DNA from: Liolophura sinensis
Taxonomy: Eukaryota > Mollusca > Polyplacophora > Chitonida > Chitonidae
Assembly: GCF_032854445.1 (NCBI RefSeq)
Contig: NC_088295.1
Span: 85,110,644-85,170,643, forward strand
Length of the DNA stretch: 60,000 nt
Direction: 5' to 3'
Part shown: positions 24,351 to 36,041 of the stretch, piece by piece
Layout: each line of letters opens with the position of its first letter
Position numbering within the stretch: the stretch's first letter is position 1
The notes under the pieces: generated by a model
Told to the model about the DNA's origin: nothing
Seen by the model: only the letters and a program-made list of their open reading frames with translations
Databases searched by the model: none
Translations under genes and position numbers: made by a program

Positions 24351-25183
24351 ACATAGATGTATACAACATCAAGCCACATGCGAAAAGAGAGCATCCATTG
24401 GTTGAGAAAAATTTTGTCCTTAAGAGAAGTCAGGTTAACAGTCAGTACATGACAGTTTGTTGATGTTAAAGATAAACTAGCATATTTGTTTGCTGGTACA
24501 ATGCATCCATGCATTATCCCCTGTCCATGTAGCGATGGCGGGGTGAGAGCCTTACATTATGTTACGTCATACGTGTTGTATGCGCTCGGAAATTATAGCC
24601 AACGAGGTGTAAACTTTCCACATACACTCTGTTCTTATAGCAGTTTGTTTGGTTATCGTCTTTTTAACCTCTGCTTGGATATTTTGGTGATAAAGTTTCG
24701 GTGTTACCAGCTTAGGGTGTAATTTTCCGGCCTCTGCACGGTTTGATAGTGGTAATCGGGCCGGGTTTAACGGGTACTCTTTACGCTTCCCGCCACGTGT
24801 TAAAACGCTCTGACCGAACAGGTGAATAAATTAAGTGGTTTGACTTCTTCTCGCCAATTATCCTCACGACATCAATCTCTAGAGGACAATCAGCTGATGT
24901 TAGTGGCTCTGCTCAGGGGATTTAGTGCTTGCTCGTCTCTCCGCGTCTCCAGTGATGCCAGTATAAACACGCAAAATACATTACTCTGTATACAAGGAGT
25001 GAAGAGACACGTATGCTTCTTTTCTTTTGTTTGTTTTTATTTTTTCTCTTTTTTAGTATTCCGTTTTGTCATAAAGAAAAGTTATTTTCTCAGCTAATAC
25101 GCTACTAACACGAGGCACCAGGAAAGTTTTAACGCATCCATGCGCCCTTACAGTTTATCAGATGTATATCATTTAGTTGCCTT
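24350..25183. other. non-coding, no gene recognised
   Basis: The part from about 24720 to 24990 is GC-balanced and includes a CCACGTG E-box-like core near 24792. Nothing else is recognised. Confidence 0.45.
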
Positions 25184-25193
25184 AAAATCGACC

Positions 25194-25458
25194 CGGGGGC
25201 CTCTGTGGCTCAGAGGCGCGCTAGCGCAGCGTAATGACCCAGAAGCCTCTCATCAATGCGGTCGCTGTGAGTTCAAGTCCAGCTCATGTTCTCTTCCTCT
25301 CCGACCGTAAGTGGGAAGGTCTGCTAGCAACCTGTGGATGGTCGTTGGTTTCCCCCGGATCTGCCCGGTTTCCTCCCACTATAATGCTGGCCGCCTTCGC
25401 TTAAGTGAAATATTCTTGCGTAAAACACTGATCAAATAAAATAAATAAATAAATACAT
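25194..25458 (+). mobile_element. full-length tRNA-derived SINE with 10-bp TSD
   Basis: This is the reference copy for the family in this window. A perfect AAAATCGACC flanks it at 25184-25193 and 25459-25468, so its limits are known: 265 bp. The head has an A box TGGCTCAGAGG (25206-25216) and a B box GTTCAAGTCC (25271-25280), the internal pol III promoter of a tRNA-like source. The body carries the CTGCCCGGTTTCCTCCCACT and AATGCTGGCCGCC segments shared with all other copies. The tail ends AAACACTGATCAAATAAAAT followed by AAAT units, the likely recognition site of a partner LINE. It encodes no protein. Confidence 0.95.
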
Positions 25459-25965
25459 AAAATCGACCTGCATGAATCTATTGAAGCTTTGCACCCTTAC
25501 AGCTCTACTGATGCTTGCAACAAAATATTGCTTGGGGTATGGTTGATCATGGTCAGTGTATTGTTTGGTAGAAATATTTGCTTGTCTGAGAAAACATTGT
25601 TTGTCTCTTCAAAAATGTTTTCCGCCTTTAAACATGTTTCCTTCCTTGTAGTGTTAAAGGCCTTGTACTTCTCTGACTACGCTTTTTGTATTAGTAGGCT
25701 GATAAGGCATTTATGGTAAGCCCTGTTACGGAAATGCTTTTATACAAAAGTATGCGTAGAAACAATACACACTTCATGAAATAATTTTCTATCCATATAA
25801 GGAAACTTTTCCGTCCCCATGTCTTCTGAACCAACCATTTTAAAATATAATATCGGTTTAATGTGGAAAAGAATAAATTATTTTTTAAAATGATATTGGA
25901 CCATATCAAAATAATACAAAAGGGTGTTATTAAATGATCGCGATCAAAAAAACAAATATGTAACT

Positions 25966-26035
25966 TTTCATTGGTATTAGTGTTTTACGCCTTACTTATG
26001 AATATACAATTTATTTGACGGCGATCTGTTGGTTG
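25966..26035 (-). mobile_element. decayed SINE tail
   Basis: ATTGGTATTAGTGTTTTACG followed by CCTTACTTATGAATATACAA and GACGGCGA matches the minus-strand tail with many changes. Confidence 0.5.
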
Positions 26036-26279
26036 TGAAGTGAAAAAGCTTACGCAAATCACAAGGTAGCTGAGCTAGCAAGAGCTGGAACTATACAGTT
26101 CTCGACCCAGTGATCTCGAGCTCATTTGTCAAGGACTACAAAGCGTAAGGTCAAACAGAGCCTGGAAAAAAAATTGTCAAAAACACATAACACTAATTAC
26201 GCGTAAATTTACGCATTTAGTATCAGAATTTGTTCATTTTATAGCTACATTGGATGTTTACGCTATTGGGGTGCCTTCC

Positions 26280-26345
26280 TGTTTATTTATTTATTTTTAT
26301 TTATTTGGTGTTATTGCCATTACGAAAATTGTTTCACTCATATAC
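26280..26345 (-). mobile_element. possible decayed SINE tail
   Basis: TTTATTTATTTGGTGTTATT followed by GCCATTACGAAAATTGTTTC and ACTCATATA keeps the order of the SINE tail on the minus strand, with heavy divergence. Confidence 0.35.
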
Positions 26346-26559
26346 CTTGGTGGAGGAAACGTGAATGAGCTGAGTAAACCATCGTGCTTTGTCAGGTATA
26401 AGCCCCCAGATGTAAAGCGACAACAGAATCACTCTGTGTGGAATGATAACAAACAACATCTTTGCTAAAGGGCCTATCAGTCGTAACTAGTCCGCTCTTT
26501 AACAGTGTGAGCCATCATGCCGGACCCTCTATGCTTGAATCAAATGACAGTATAATAAT

Positions 26560-26725
26560 TATTCGGTAAGGCGTCTTAGTGAAGCAGCACTAGATAAAAG
26601 AACGGTGGAAATCCGTCCTGCAACAAGGAGGCACATTACATGAGCTCTAATACTCCTTCGTCGTCATATGACTGAAAAATTGCTAAGTACGACGTTAAAC
26701 CCCAAGCACTCACTTACTTATAATA
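26560..26725 (+). mobile_element. second short interspersed repeat type (3' part)
   Basis: The segment with AGCAGCACTAGATAAAAGAA, CGGTGGAAATCCGTCCTGCA and a tail TTGCTAAGTACGACGTTAAA followed by CCCCAAGCACTCACTTACTT looks like the body and tail of a different SINE family common in mollusc sequence. That identification is from memory of the pattern; no second copy lies in this window and no target-site duplication was found. Confidence 0.5.
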
Positions 26726-29103
26726 ATTATATGAAGTCTTTTAATAGGTATATGATTATCTACAAAGATAGCCTGGCTTATAGTTCTGGGAGTATCGGCC
26801 TATGGCCATGAGACCCACATGCGTGGCTTTCCGACGTTCCGATGAAAACTGTCGACAGCTACCTCTATGAGGTATAAATAACTACCTAACAACCGTTCAT
26901 ATCAGAATGCTGGCAAACGTCCCAATATTTATACAATGCATACTTTATTGTTACGTTAAATCACTTTTTCTGTCGTTTAAAAATATTGCCGCCATACTAA
27001 ACAACCTTGCTTTATAGGCACGGAGTTGATATCACAGTCTACCAATAAAGAAGCTAAGTATATTGTTGAAACTGAATTATGCCGCCGCCTGCATAACTCT
27101 TTGACCCGGAAGACTTTGTATCTGTCAAATATATCAGCGGATACGCTATTTTTGAGGATTGTCTTCATGAGTGAACAGCTAGAATATGATAATCTATATT
27201 ACGTACACTACAACGAAGTCAGGCAAAGTTGCGTTTATTCTTATCTAATCCACAGTGTTGTATCCGAGTGTTCGTTCCTTGTACTCTTGAACAACTCCAC
27301 AAATAAGCTACAATGGAATCACTTAATATAGCCAATTTTCCCTGATATAGATTTGGAATATTTTATTGGGAGCATTTTTGTCGTAAATTGCTGCTTGTTG
27401 GTTCAATCAGAAAGTTTACAAAACTGAGATGCAGCGTGTTGTTAAAAAGCCATTCGACATTGTCTTCGTTAATGTGTCCATCATGATCAGCTGGTAGCGC
27501 CAAATTTTATGGATATTGACGGCCGAACCATACAGTCCTGTGAAGTTAGAAAACTGTTTCGTGACTGGAACTATTAAAGCGACATGTTTTAGTATGGCAA
27601 GTCTAAATTCTTGTTTCATTAGAACATGGCATGACGGCTAAACACAATGGTGAACTGGCGAAGGCTTATCAGCAGACAGTCACCACGGGTTTCTAACGTT
27701 AGCCTTTGCCAAGGCAATAATTACTGCATGAAAGCATTTCGCTCTACAGAGCGAAAAATAGACCGGAACCGAGACGCGGAGAGAGGAGGAAATAGTGCGT
27801 CAGTCTATTGCTCGGGATCCATTTTAAAAGAAACAGTTTGACGGATGGAACCGGAAGTGTAGCCATGTTGGTTTTGGTTTTAGAGGGTATACATCTTTCG
27901 TCTGTCGCACGAATGAGAATTTAATGTAAAAATGGGGCTATTTAATTTCCCGTCGAGAAATAAATACTGGAGAATGCGGGGTGTTTAATAAAGACTCCTC
28001 CTTTCTTGTTTCCTGTCGACCCGCTCCACACGCGACAGCTCGAGACTCTCTTGTTTCTAACGCCGGCGTGTCACCATCGGGGTTAATAGTATCCGAACAG
28101 TAACAACATACCCAAAAATATGGCGGCGACTTGTATAACCTTCCATGCCAAGCCGTTTCTAGCTCACTGGCTCAACGTCTGATGGTCGCGAAGAAATTCA
28201 CTATGCTACGAATGAGATTTAGTTTGAATTTTACAAAAATAAAAGTTCATCAAATTTTGAGTAACCAGTGTAATATTTACTCATCGCTTCGGCAAGAAAT
28301 ATGAAAATGAAGTTTTCAGGAACTAAACCATTCAAACTTAATCGCTATTGTGTATCCCTAAAATTACAAACGCTCCAGACGTTAAAATAAGCCATCAGAG
28401 CTCATTGTATCCTTCATCCAGCAGGTATAACATCCATTCGTTATGCCTGCTGCTACATCAATCACACCGCACTTCTCCTCGCTGGCATCTACCCTCTCTT
28501 CTCAACATCCCCTCCCGGTTCCTCCATGTACATCTCTCGGTCACTTAAGTTTACGGTTGCCTTAATGCACTCGTCGGAACCTCCCACCAAGTGAGCTTTG
28601 TTCTCTTGTGGTGACACTTGCAATTAGTCATATATTGCTAAAAGGACATCAACGCAAACCTTCCGGTTGCACGATTTCTCAACCATCACATTTCCAAGAC
28701 ATTACACTGTGGTGAGAGATGAACATTTAGATTTCTACAAACACGACGCTGCTCACAGATAAGGAATTTATGTAAAACATACAACGCTATTCTAGTCCCT
28801 TATGAAATTACAAATTAATATTATATTATTGAGGTGTAAATTTATATTTGTATATAGCACAGGCATTCGAAGATTAAATTTTATTTCACCGTCGGACTCT
28901 AAACACATCCTAGGAAATATATGCACACTCAGAATTGACCTCTTTCTACTGAGAAGCTAAATTTCAATCGGAAGAAGAGTAAGCAAAATTGATTGTATTC
29001 GTGTGTTATTTTCAGGCGTATTATTACGATTACGATTATAATCATAACCGCTTTCTGTGTTGATTTTCTAAGGCTAATCATAAAACTATTTCTGGTCAAG
29101 TGA

Positions 29104-29442
29104 ACGGACTGAGGTAGAGTGGTTAACCCACTTGCAATTGAATAGTTAGGTCACACGATACTTTGGCTCAATCCCGTTCTCGAACACTAGTTCCAAATTG
29201 TTTTCGGAGCACTGAGTGTTGGCAATAAGCGATAGATTGTTCTCTAATGTGTGATCTTGCATGGAGTTTACTGGATATCACTTACCTTCCACTAATATAC
29301 TATTTATTACACATGGAAGAGTTCACCAAGTAACTCAACACTGCCATTTCCTGCACCCAATAAAAGCGCCGTCATAGTACAAGTGAAAATTCCTGAGCTT
29401 GGCGTTAAACAACAATAATATAAATAAATAAGTAAATAAAAA
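29104..29442 (+). mobile_element. SINE of a different head type, diverged
   Basis: The left part GGTAGAGTGGTTAACCCACT resembles a tRNA A-box region, and CTCAATCCC near 29170 a worn B box. The right end, CTTGGCGTTAAACAACAATA followed by AAATAAATAAGTAAATAAA, is the shared tail. The middle does not match the 25194 copy, so it may be another SINE family with the same LINE partner. Confidence 0.5.
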
Positions 29443-30271
29443 TAATTGGTTGTTTTTATAAGAATATGGTAGGCTGGAAAGTTCGTATGTGAACATATTA
29501 ACCTTCAAGTAGATCGTAAACGCGTTCTGCATCTCAATCACCTTAATGTCTCAGATAGACGTTACAGTATAAACACATCATCAGCCCCTGCCAGATGTCC
29601 CCAAGAGCTTACATCTACATCCATGTCTACACCGGATTCCTTTGCACTTTATTTCCGCGACTCTAGATCAGCATTAGAAAAGGACAGTTACATATGCCGC
29701 ATCAACAGCTTTCTCTTTGAATTACATTGTTAAATGTGATGGTATATCACCTTGATGCCGTAACGAAATTGGATTTCCGCAGTTACTGGTAAGTGACTCA
29801 AAATACTTAACTAATAAAATATCAATGAATCTATAATCTTTCGTATAATGGAAAAAAATTTGAGAACGGCGTTTAACAACAATCAACAAAAATATATTTC
29901 AACATTATTCGAATTTGATATTAAAAAGAAAAAAGAAGAGAAAAAAGTATATTATTAAATTTCCTAGTAAATTGAGAATATTGCAATATATTTGGTAATA
30001 AAATTCTTTTTACATTGTATTTTCAGTAGCTAAACAGATGAAATATGTAAAGTATGGATATGCATTTCAGTTAAATCCCAAATGCCTCCTTGAAAACTCT
30101 ACTGACAACCTGTTCAAAAATAAATAAAAATAATAAAAAAAATCAAGAAAATCGCAATTTTCTTTCGTGACCACAATTTCCATTTCTTTCAGACTTTTAT
30201 TGCAGATATATATCTACTAACGTAAGTATCTTAAGATTTAGTATAAGTATAAGCGATATACCAAACACTGA
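29443..30271. other. non-coding, AT-rich
   Basis: No gene is recognised. A SINE tail remnant (GAGAACGGCGTTTAACAACA, 29861-29880) is visible. Confidence 0.45.
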
Positions 30272-30282
30272 TATACACCATA

Positions 30283-30414
30283 TTTATTTATTTGATTGGT
30301 GTTTTACGCCGTACTCAAGAATATTTCACTTATACGACAGCGGCAAGCATCACGGTGGGAGGAGACGCAGAGCTCGGAGGAAACCCACGACCATTCGCAA
30401 GTTGCTAGAAAACC
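30283..30414 (-). mobile_element. 5'-truncated SINE with 11-bp TSD
   Basis: Tail and body of the family on the minus strand, flanked by a perfect TATACACCATA at 30272-30282 and 30415-30425. A (TA)n tract begins immediately beyond the right duplication. Confidence 0.9.
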
Positions 30415-30421
30415 TATACAC

Positions 30422-30426
<5 letters not shown>

Positions 30427-30460
<34 letters not shown>

Positions 30461-30479
30461 AACCCTTTCAGCTCATCAA

Positions 30480-30560
<81 letters not shown>

Positions 30561-30580
30561 CAACCCTTTCAGCTCATCAA
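30427..30580. repeat. two (TA)n tracts separated by a duplicated 19-mer
   Basis: TA runs at 30427-30457 and 30482-30554 are each followed by the same AACCCTTTCAGCTCATCAA (30461-30479 and 30562-30580). The unit TA-tract plus 19-mer has therefore been duplicated as a block. A shorter related TAAGCTGATCAAGCATT follows the second copy. Confidence 0.88.
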
Positions 30581-30599
30581 CCATTAAGCTGATCAAGCA

Positions 30600-32908
30600 T
30601 TATTCCTTGAAGATGAATCTGTATAAAATAGAATCAGTCATTCTTTAAATACATGTGTCACTTAAATTCGACTTTCCGTCTTCAATAATCGCTGTGTACA
30701 TGAACAGAAAAAGCGCAAGGTTTTAGCCTCTAATGCAATGTTACGTAAATACTTAGGGAGTGCTAAATTTATTCGGATTAATAAAGTGGTTTCATACTTT
30801 AAGTTGACGCAAAACATACTTTACATGTTCTTGCTAGTTATGACAATTACATAATTAAGTGGGCGGTCATATAGATTTCACGCATATCCACTTCAAAGAC
30901 GTGGAATTAACACAAAAGTTAGTTGTAACCAGACCTATACAATATACGCAAAGGCCTAGAAAGGAATTTTGTCACGTGTCTTTAAGTGGAAGCCATAATG
31001 AATTAATATGTAATTTTTAAACGGTGTATACAAATGAAGTAACTCCACTGCGTTTACTGGAAATAATCATGAAAGTTCTTACTCATCGACATAAGATTGG
31101 AGTAAACACTGTGGTAGTAGAATGACCATTTACCGTGGGTTTTTTCTTTGAATTATGTTCAATTCGCCTGATCCAGTATAACGCAGTGTGTTTCATAACT
31201 GCGCACAGTTTTGCACCATTTAGCAACTAACCTACAACAATAATGTGCTAATGGCAGTTAACCGCATCATAAAAAGATTACCTGTAACAAATCGTGACGA
31301 TTCTAGTACGTATAGAATGCCTTCCCACCACAATGACAACGAAACAACAGCTTTGGCACTGTACTGTTTATTATATTGACTGAGCAACAAAAGAGTTGAA
31401 GATTTCCTGGTGGGTCTTACTCATCCAAATAAATCACGACGTTGTCCTAAGCTGACAGGGAGACATAAGGCGCGCATAGCTCTGCATAAGAAGTGACAAA
31501 AATGTTGGTTGCCTCAGTAGTATCAGTTGACAATGTCATCGAGGACAGCTGCCGGCGGAGGGATATCGAGTTCGGAACTTGATGTAACTAAATCTACACA
31601 AACTCACTCCTTCATTGAAAGATAGAGCGCAGTGTATTCAAAGACGCCTCAGTGTGACACGAAGCCGAGCGAGACCGGCATGAGTTAGTCTCCACAGAAA
31701 AGGCACCGAACAACAGGGCGGCCATTCGATCATAGCGTGCCGAAAACACATATTCGCTCACATACTTTGCCACTTCTCTAACACTATTATGTGGATTTGT
31801 ATTAGCGTATAGAAGTATCCCAGATCCCTTGGCAGATATGTCGGCGTTGATGGATACAGAAAAAGGCCAATGTGCGTGAAAAACATTCTCATACAAACAA
31901 CACCGCAAAATCAAACACCTTAAACTTGTCCTCAACGTAGCAAGAAGTTAGTTTTCGTGTTGCTTTGTCCCATACTGGAAGAGAACGAGTGAGCATTATT
32001 TATTGGGCAAGTGGGTTGATTAGCTCATTTTCACATGAAGACGGATTAGGCTTGTCGCATACAAAGACCGCCCGAAAATTACAGCGTGTCCCAAGAATGA
32101 TGTGACAGCGTTAGCTATAAATAATGAGGCGCGACTCGGGCACATTGTTGGACGCAAAGCGCTGATACCTGGGTCTGTAAACGTTTTACCTACTTTCCTG
32201 TATATTTAGTTCCTCTAATTTTAGCTCTACGTGGGAAAGCCTCTTTGTATTGTCATAGGCGAGTCCTCGCACTTTCTAGCTGAAGAGATGATACTGTAAT
32301 TATCACGGGATTGCCAGTGCTTCGCGATACACAAGCTTCCACGGACCAGCTACTGACGTGTTAATCAACAGCCACCACGATATCAAACCAAGAGCTATGT
32401 GTATTACAGATGGATTTCATTCAGTGCAAGTTATGTTAACCAGAGTTTTAACCCACCATAGTTTATTTCTAAACAACCGGCGAACGCATACCAACATTTG
32501 AGCTTACAAGTTCTGACGCCGATTTCACATGTCTGTGGATGCACTTTCACAACATCATAGCGAAATATGTAACTCACTTTTTTAACCCAAAAATTTGGAA
32601 AATCTCATTCTGAAAGCAACTATGCAAGTATATAATAATGTCAGGAAGAGTAACAAAACGGGGACTAAGATGTTTAAAGAGAAAGCGAATTTAAACATGG
32701 TAACGACTGAGACTAGTTTTTGCGAAGACATGAGGGCAACATCCAGTATCACGGCTGCATGATGATTCTTGAAAAGGGGATATCTTTGACTGCTCTTTAC
32801 CGAGTACATGCCGTCATGTCAGATACATACATAGTCACAGCTCCTACCAGTATACTAGTATATATAAATGATAATTACGTTCTGTCTTAATGACTGACTG
32901 ATTCAGTC
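30600..32908. other. intergenic, no gene recognised
   Basis: A 107-codon minus-strand frame at 31612-31935 has no known domain, no clear splice context and is treated as chance. The part around 31440-32360 is GC-balanced, but no motifs stand out. Confidence 0.45.
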
Positions 32909-32914
32909 ATTAAC

Positions 32915-33078
32915 TGGTGTTTAACGCCGTGCGTGGAAAGGTTTGTCAGCAACCTGCGGATGGTCGTGGGTTTCCCTGGGGCTCGGCCCGTTTTCCTTCC
33001 GCCACAATGCTGGCCGTCGTATACGTGAAATATTCTTGAGTATGGCGTAAAACGCCAATCAAATAAATAAATACATAA
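32915..33078 (+). mobile_element. SINE with an extra inverted tail piece at its 5' end
   Basis: The body on the plus strand (AGCAACCTGCGGATGGTCGT to AGTATGGCGTAAAACGCCAA and an AAATAAATACATAAA tail) is preceded by TGGTGTTTAACGCCGTGCGT, which resembles the tail in the opposite orientation. ATTAAC occurs at 32909-32914 and 33079-33084 as a possible 6-bp target duplication. Confidence 0.8.
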
Positions 33079-33084
33079 ATTAAC

Positions 33085-35584
33085 ATACTTTCAAGTGGCT
33101 GCTCTGTGTATTTCTTCGGCGGTTTTCGCTTGCTGAAATATCAACATGTCAACCGCCTGTCACATAAATTCCTAGAAAAAAAAAGTATCCTCGTTTCACT
33201 TACAAAACTGAAACCGTACAATTATATGTATAGCCGTTCAGCGACTTCCAGGTTGAACGTTTCTGCACCGATTAACCTCGCGCTGTTTCCAGGCTGTTTG
33301 TCATCCAAGAGACAATTCCGTGCACAGTAAAGCTAAACTATATTGTCTTTGAGCAGAACTTACATTACTGTGCCAGTGATTCTGGAACAGAACAATAAAG
33401 CAGAAGTCTGACATGAATCCGGGGTGCGGTTAAATACAATCTTCCCGCTCTTCTCTGGTACCGAGTATCTCTACTCCAGCAGGCCTTACACGGTAGATAC
33501 CTATATAGCCAGTTCCTGTGACTCCTTAAATGAAAGTCTTTTGTGACAAGTATGTCAGAATTTTAAGCTAGTTTAATCTTTTTTTCCTGGTACAAGATGG
33601 TACAATTGTCAATCTATGTATGCTGACGTCAAATGTTGTAGCCAGCTCTAATTAACCTGCAGAGCTAGTAGACTTACCAGAGCGGTATTTTTTTAATCTG
33701 GCAATTTTGATGATAGTTACGAATACGTATGAAGTTTTGGGTATTTTTAATAACCTGAGACTGTTATTGGCATATATGCATAGCCGTTTCAAGATAAATG
33801 TGAAGATTAAAATTAAAATTATTCAGTTACTTCATCGTTCATTGAATTGGCCTGCATTTTAACAATGATAAGAATAATATGTAACACGACAATCATTCAA
33901 ATGGTTAGCTAAACAATCAGAGATCATCAAGTGCATAGCCATCAGTCATTCATGGGCTTTCTAAATGGTTGTTGCGTGAGCCAGAAAAGTATGCTCTTAT
34001 GCTTGGTTACCATCAAGGGATTGAAGTCTGAAACCACAAGAATTTCCGACAGGCTTCACGTAACTACGCTGCTTGATATTGCACGTATGCCCTTTTCCGC
34101 ATGAAAGCCTATTCTTGTGCCCGTCGGACAATACCCCTGAGATTCCAGTTGGCGCATAGGAACATGGTGTACACCTGTAGTTGGAATCAGGTCTCTCAGG
34201 AACACTGCGGTAGGTACATCTCAGCTTCTACAATTCCATCGCCAAATATTACAGATATCTTTAACCCCTAAGGTGACGCCAGCCTTATAGGTGGCTCCAC
34301 ATAGTTTACAGTCAATTAGATCAATGATTCTGTCGTTACATCATTCGTTCTCTTCGTCTGATTTTAGCTGGTTGATAGCTTGTTTGGTGTTTAAAGCCAT
34401 TCGCATGAATATCTTCTATGGATGGAACAAACCAAGGTGCAAGGAGTAAACCAAAGGGCGATTTTCCACATGTGACGCAGATCAGTGTGTATGTCACACA
34501 AACTGGAAAGCTCTAAGTAATATGCACTGAACTTATGTAGATCCACCTAAAGTGCATTGAGCGCCTACTACCAATTATTGTCATGAACCAAGACAATTCC
34601 GTGCACAGCAGATGCCATTGTGTGGTGGCATCAACTGAACAACATGGCCATGCCTGTATCGTACCAAAAACACCAACTCTAATCCAGTTTGAATTCCTAG
34701 CAAGAAATAATAACATAAATACTACAGTAAAATTTTGCGTGGAGAAAATATTACACACGGGCCGACAGTTTGAACAATGCAAAATATAAGCAGAAAATAA
34801 CATGTATGTTTTTGAAATGGTTTGAGAGAAAGGCTATCTTTACACGAACCAGGAATATAACCTTATCTTTGAAATCTATATACATGCGAATTGCAGAGGG
34901 TTTGTTTTCTTTTAGGCCAACTACTTGAACCAGATATAGCCAAACCTTTATGGCGTTATGTGTAGAGTATTATCTGTTACATCGTCTGGTTTGTCTAATG
35001 ATGTCGTGGAGGTGTAAAAGCTTGAAAACACAGACAGATAATGACAGCAGTAAGTTGGCCATGCGTAGTTTAAGAGGTCGGGAGCGATCTAGCAAATTAA
35101 CAGCTTGGCCTGTAACGCACTTTACCAAGTCTGTCTGGCAGTTGCGTGTGGTAAATTGCAGGCGAATCTATTTAAACATCTCATTCTTCAAACGGAGCAC
35201 AATTTCTTTGGCAGTTCATTGACAACTTCGGAACAGGGCTGACTTTTTCTCACTGAATAAGGCTGATGGTCAGATAATACGTCACGTTTTTCATCAGTAA
35301 ATCAAAAATGCTGGACTTCGAAGTTGTGCTTCACACTTATGCCGGCAGTCGTAAATAGGCGTGTTATATTCATAACGACAAGCATAACGTTGAAACTGGC
35401 CACCGAAATCATCGCGTTGATTTGTAAGTAACAACAAACAGCAAAGATTTTGGTAATTGTGTACATTCTAAAGAATTGTGACGGTTTAATTTTCAGCCGT
35501 GTCTCCTCAGGTCAGTGGAGGTATTCATGTGAGAGTTAGCAGAGTTTCGGAATTGCCCCAGGCGTCAGGGACTGTAGGGGCCCG
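33085..35584. other. intergenic, no gene recognised
   Basis: Contains an 18-bp sequence present twice (33310-33327 and 34591-34608) and a short SINE-tail-like piece TTTGGTGTTTAAAGCC near 34383. Small open frames at 34513-34803 on both strands are overlapping and unrecognised. Confidence 0.45.
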
Positions 35585-35588
35585 ATAT

Positions 35589-36041
35589 GGCCACAGACCC
35601 CCATTAGTTTTCCATAAGCGACAATGTTAACGTTTAGCGCTGTAGCTCAGTCCCAAACATTCCGAGGCCAATAAGCTTTGGTGCATACCTGGCCCAGCCT
35701 GAGAGAAAGAAGCTGTAAAAATCTTGACATAGGTTGACCGTCAAAATCTGGACCTTTACATGCCGGCAGCTGGGAGGGGTGCCTAGCAACGCCAAGGGGA
35801 CGTCACTCGCAGCCTCATCACCACCTGTCTCCTTGTGTCCTCTCGCCCAGAATTTCAAACTTTCACCATTAAAACTCATACCTGCCCAAAGCTTAGACAA
35901 TTTCCATCATTTTGATACCAAGCATGCACTTGTACACCAAAAACGGCAGGCTGGCAGCAAAAAAAGACTTTACACCCTAAAATACACAGAACTACAATCG
36001 TCCCTACTGAAAAACGGAAGTTGTAATGGGGGTCTGTGTCC
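35589..36041. repeat. left 453-bp terminal direct repeat
   Basis: Short terminal inverted repeats at its own ends also make it look like a MITE. It contains overlapping open frames on both strands (35634-35900 minus, 35734-36075 plus) that are reproduced in the right copy. They resemble no known protein and only mirror the duplication. Confidence 0.9.

Larger units (their letters stand above)
25469..29103. other. intergenic, no gene recognised
   Basis: Contains decayed repeat pieces (listed) and chance reading frames. The block at about 27640-28110 is GC-balanced, but no code or splice structure is evident. Confidence 0.5.

Noticed and set aside
24107-24514. ORFs of alternating Ile and Tyr
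   Set aside because: They are produced by the TA microsatellite in either strand.
25194-25290. Functional tRNA gene
   Set aside because: A and B boxes are present, but they are about 54 bp apart, no cloverleaf closes, and the sequence runs into the SINE body with target duplications around the whole unit.
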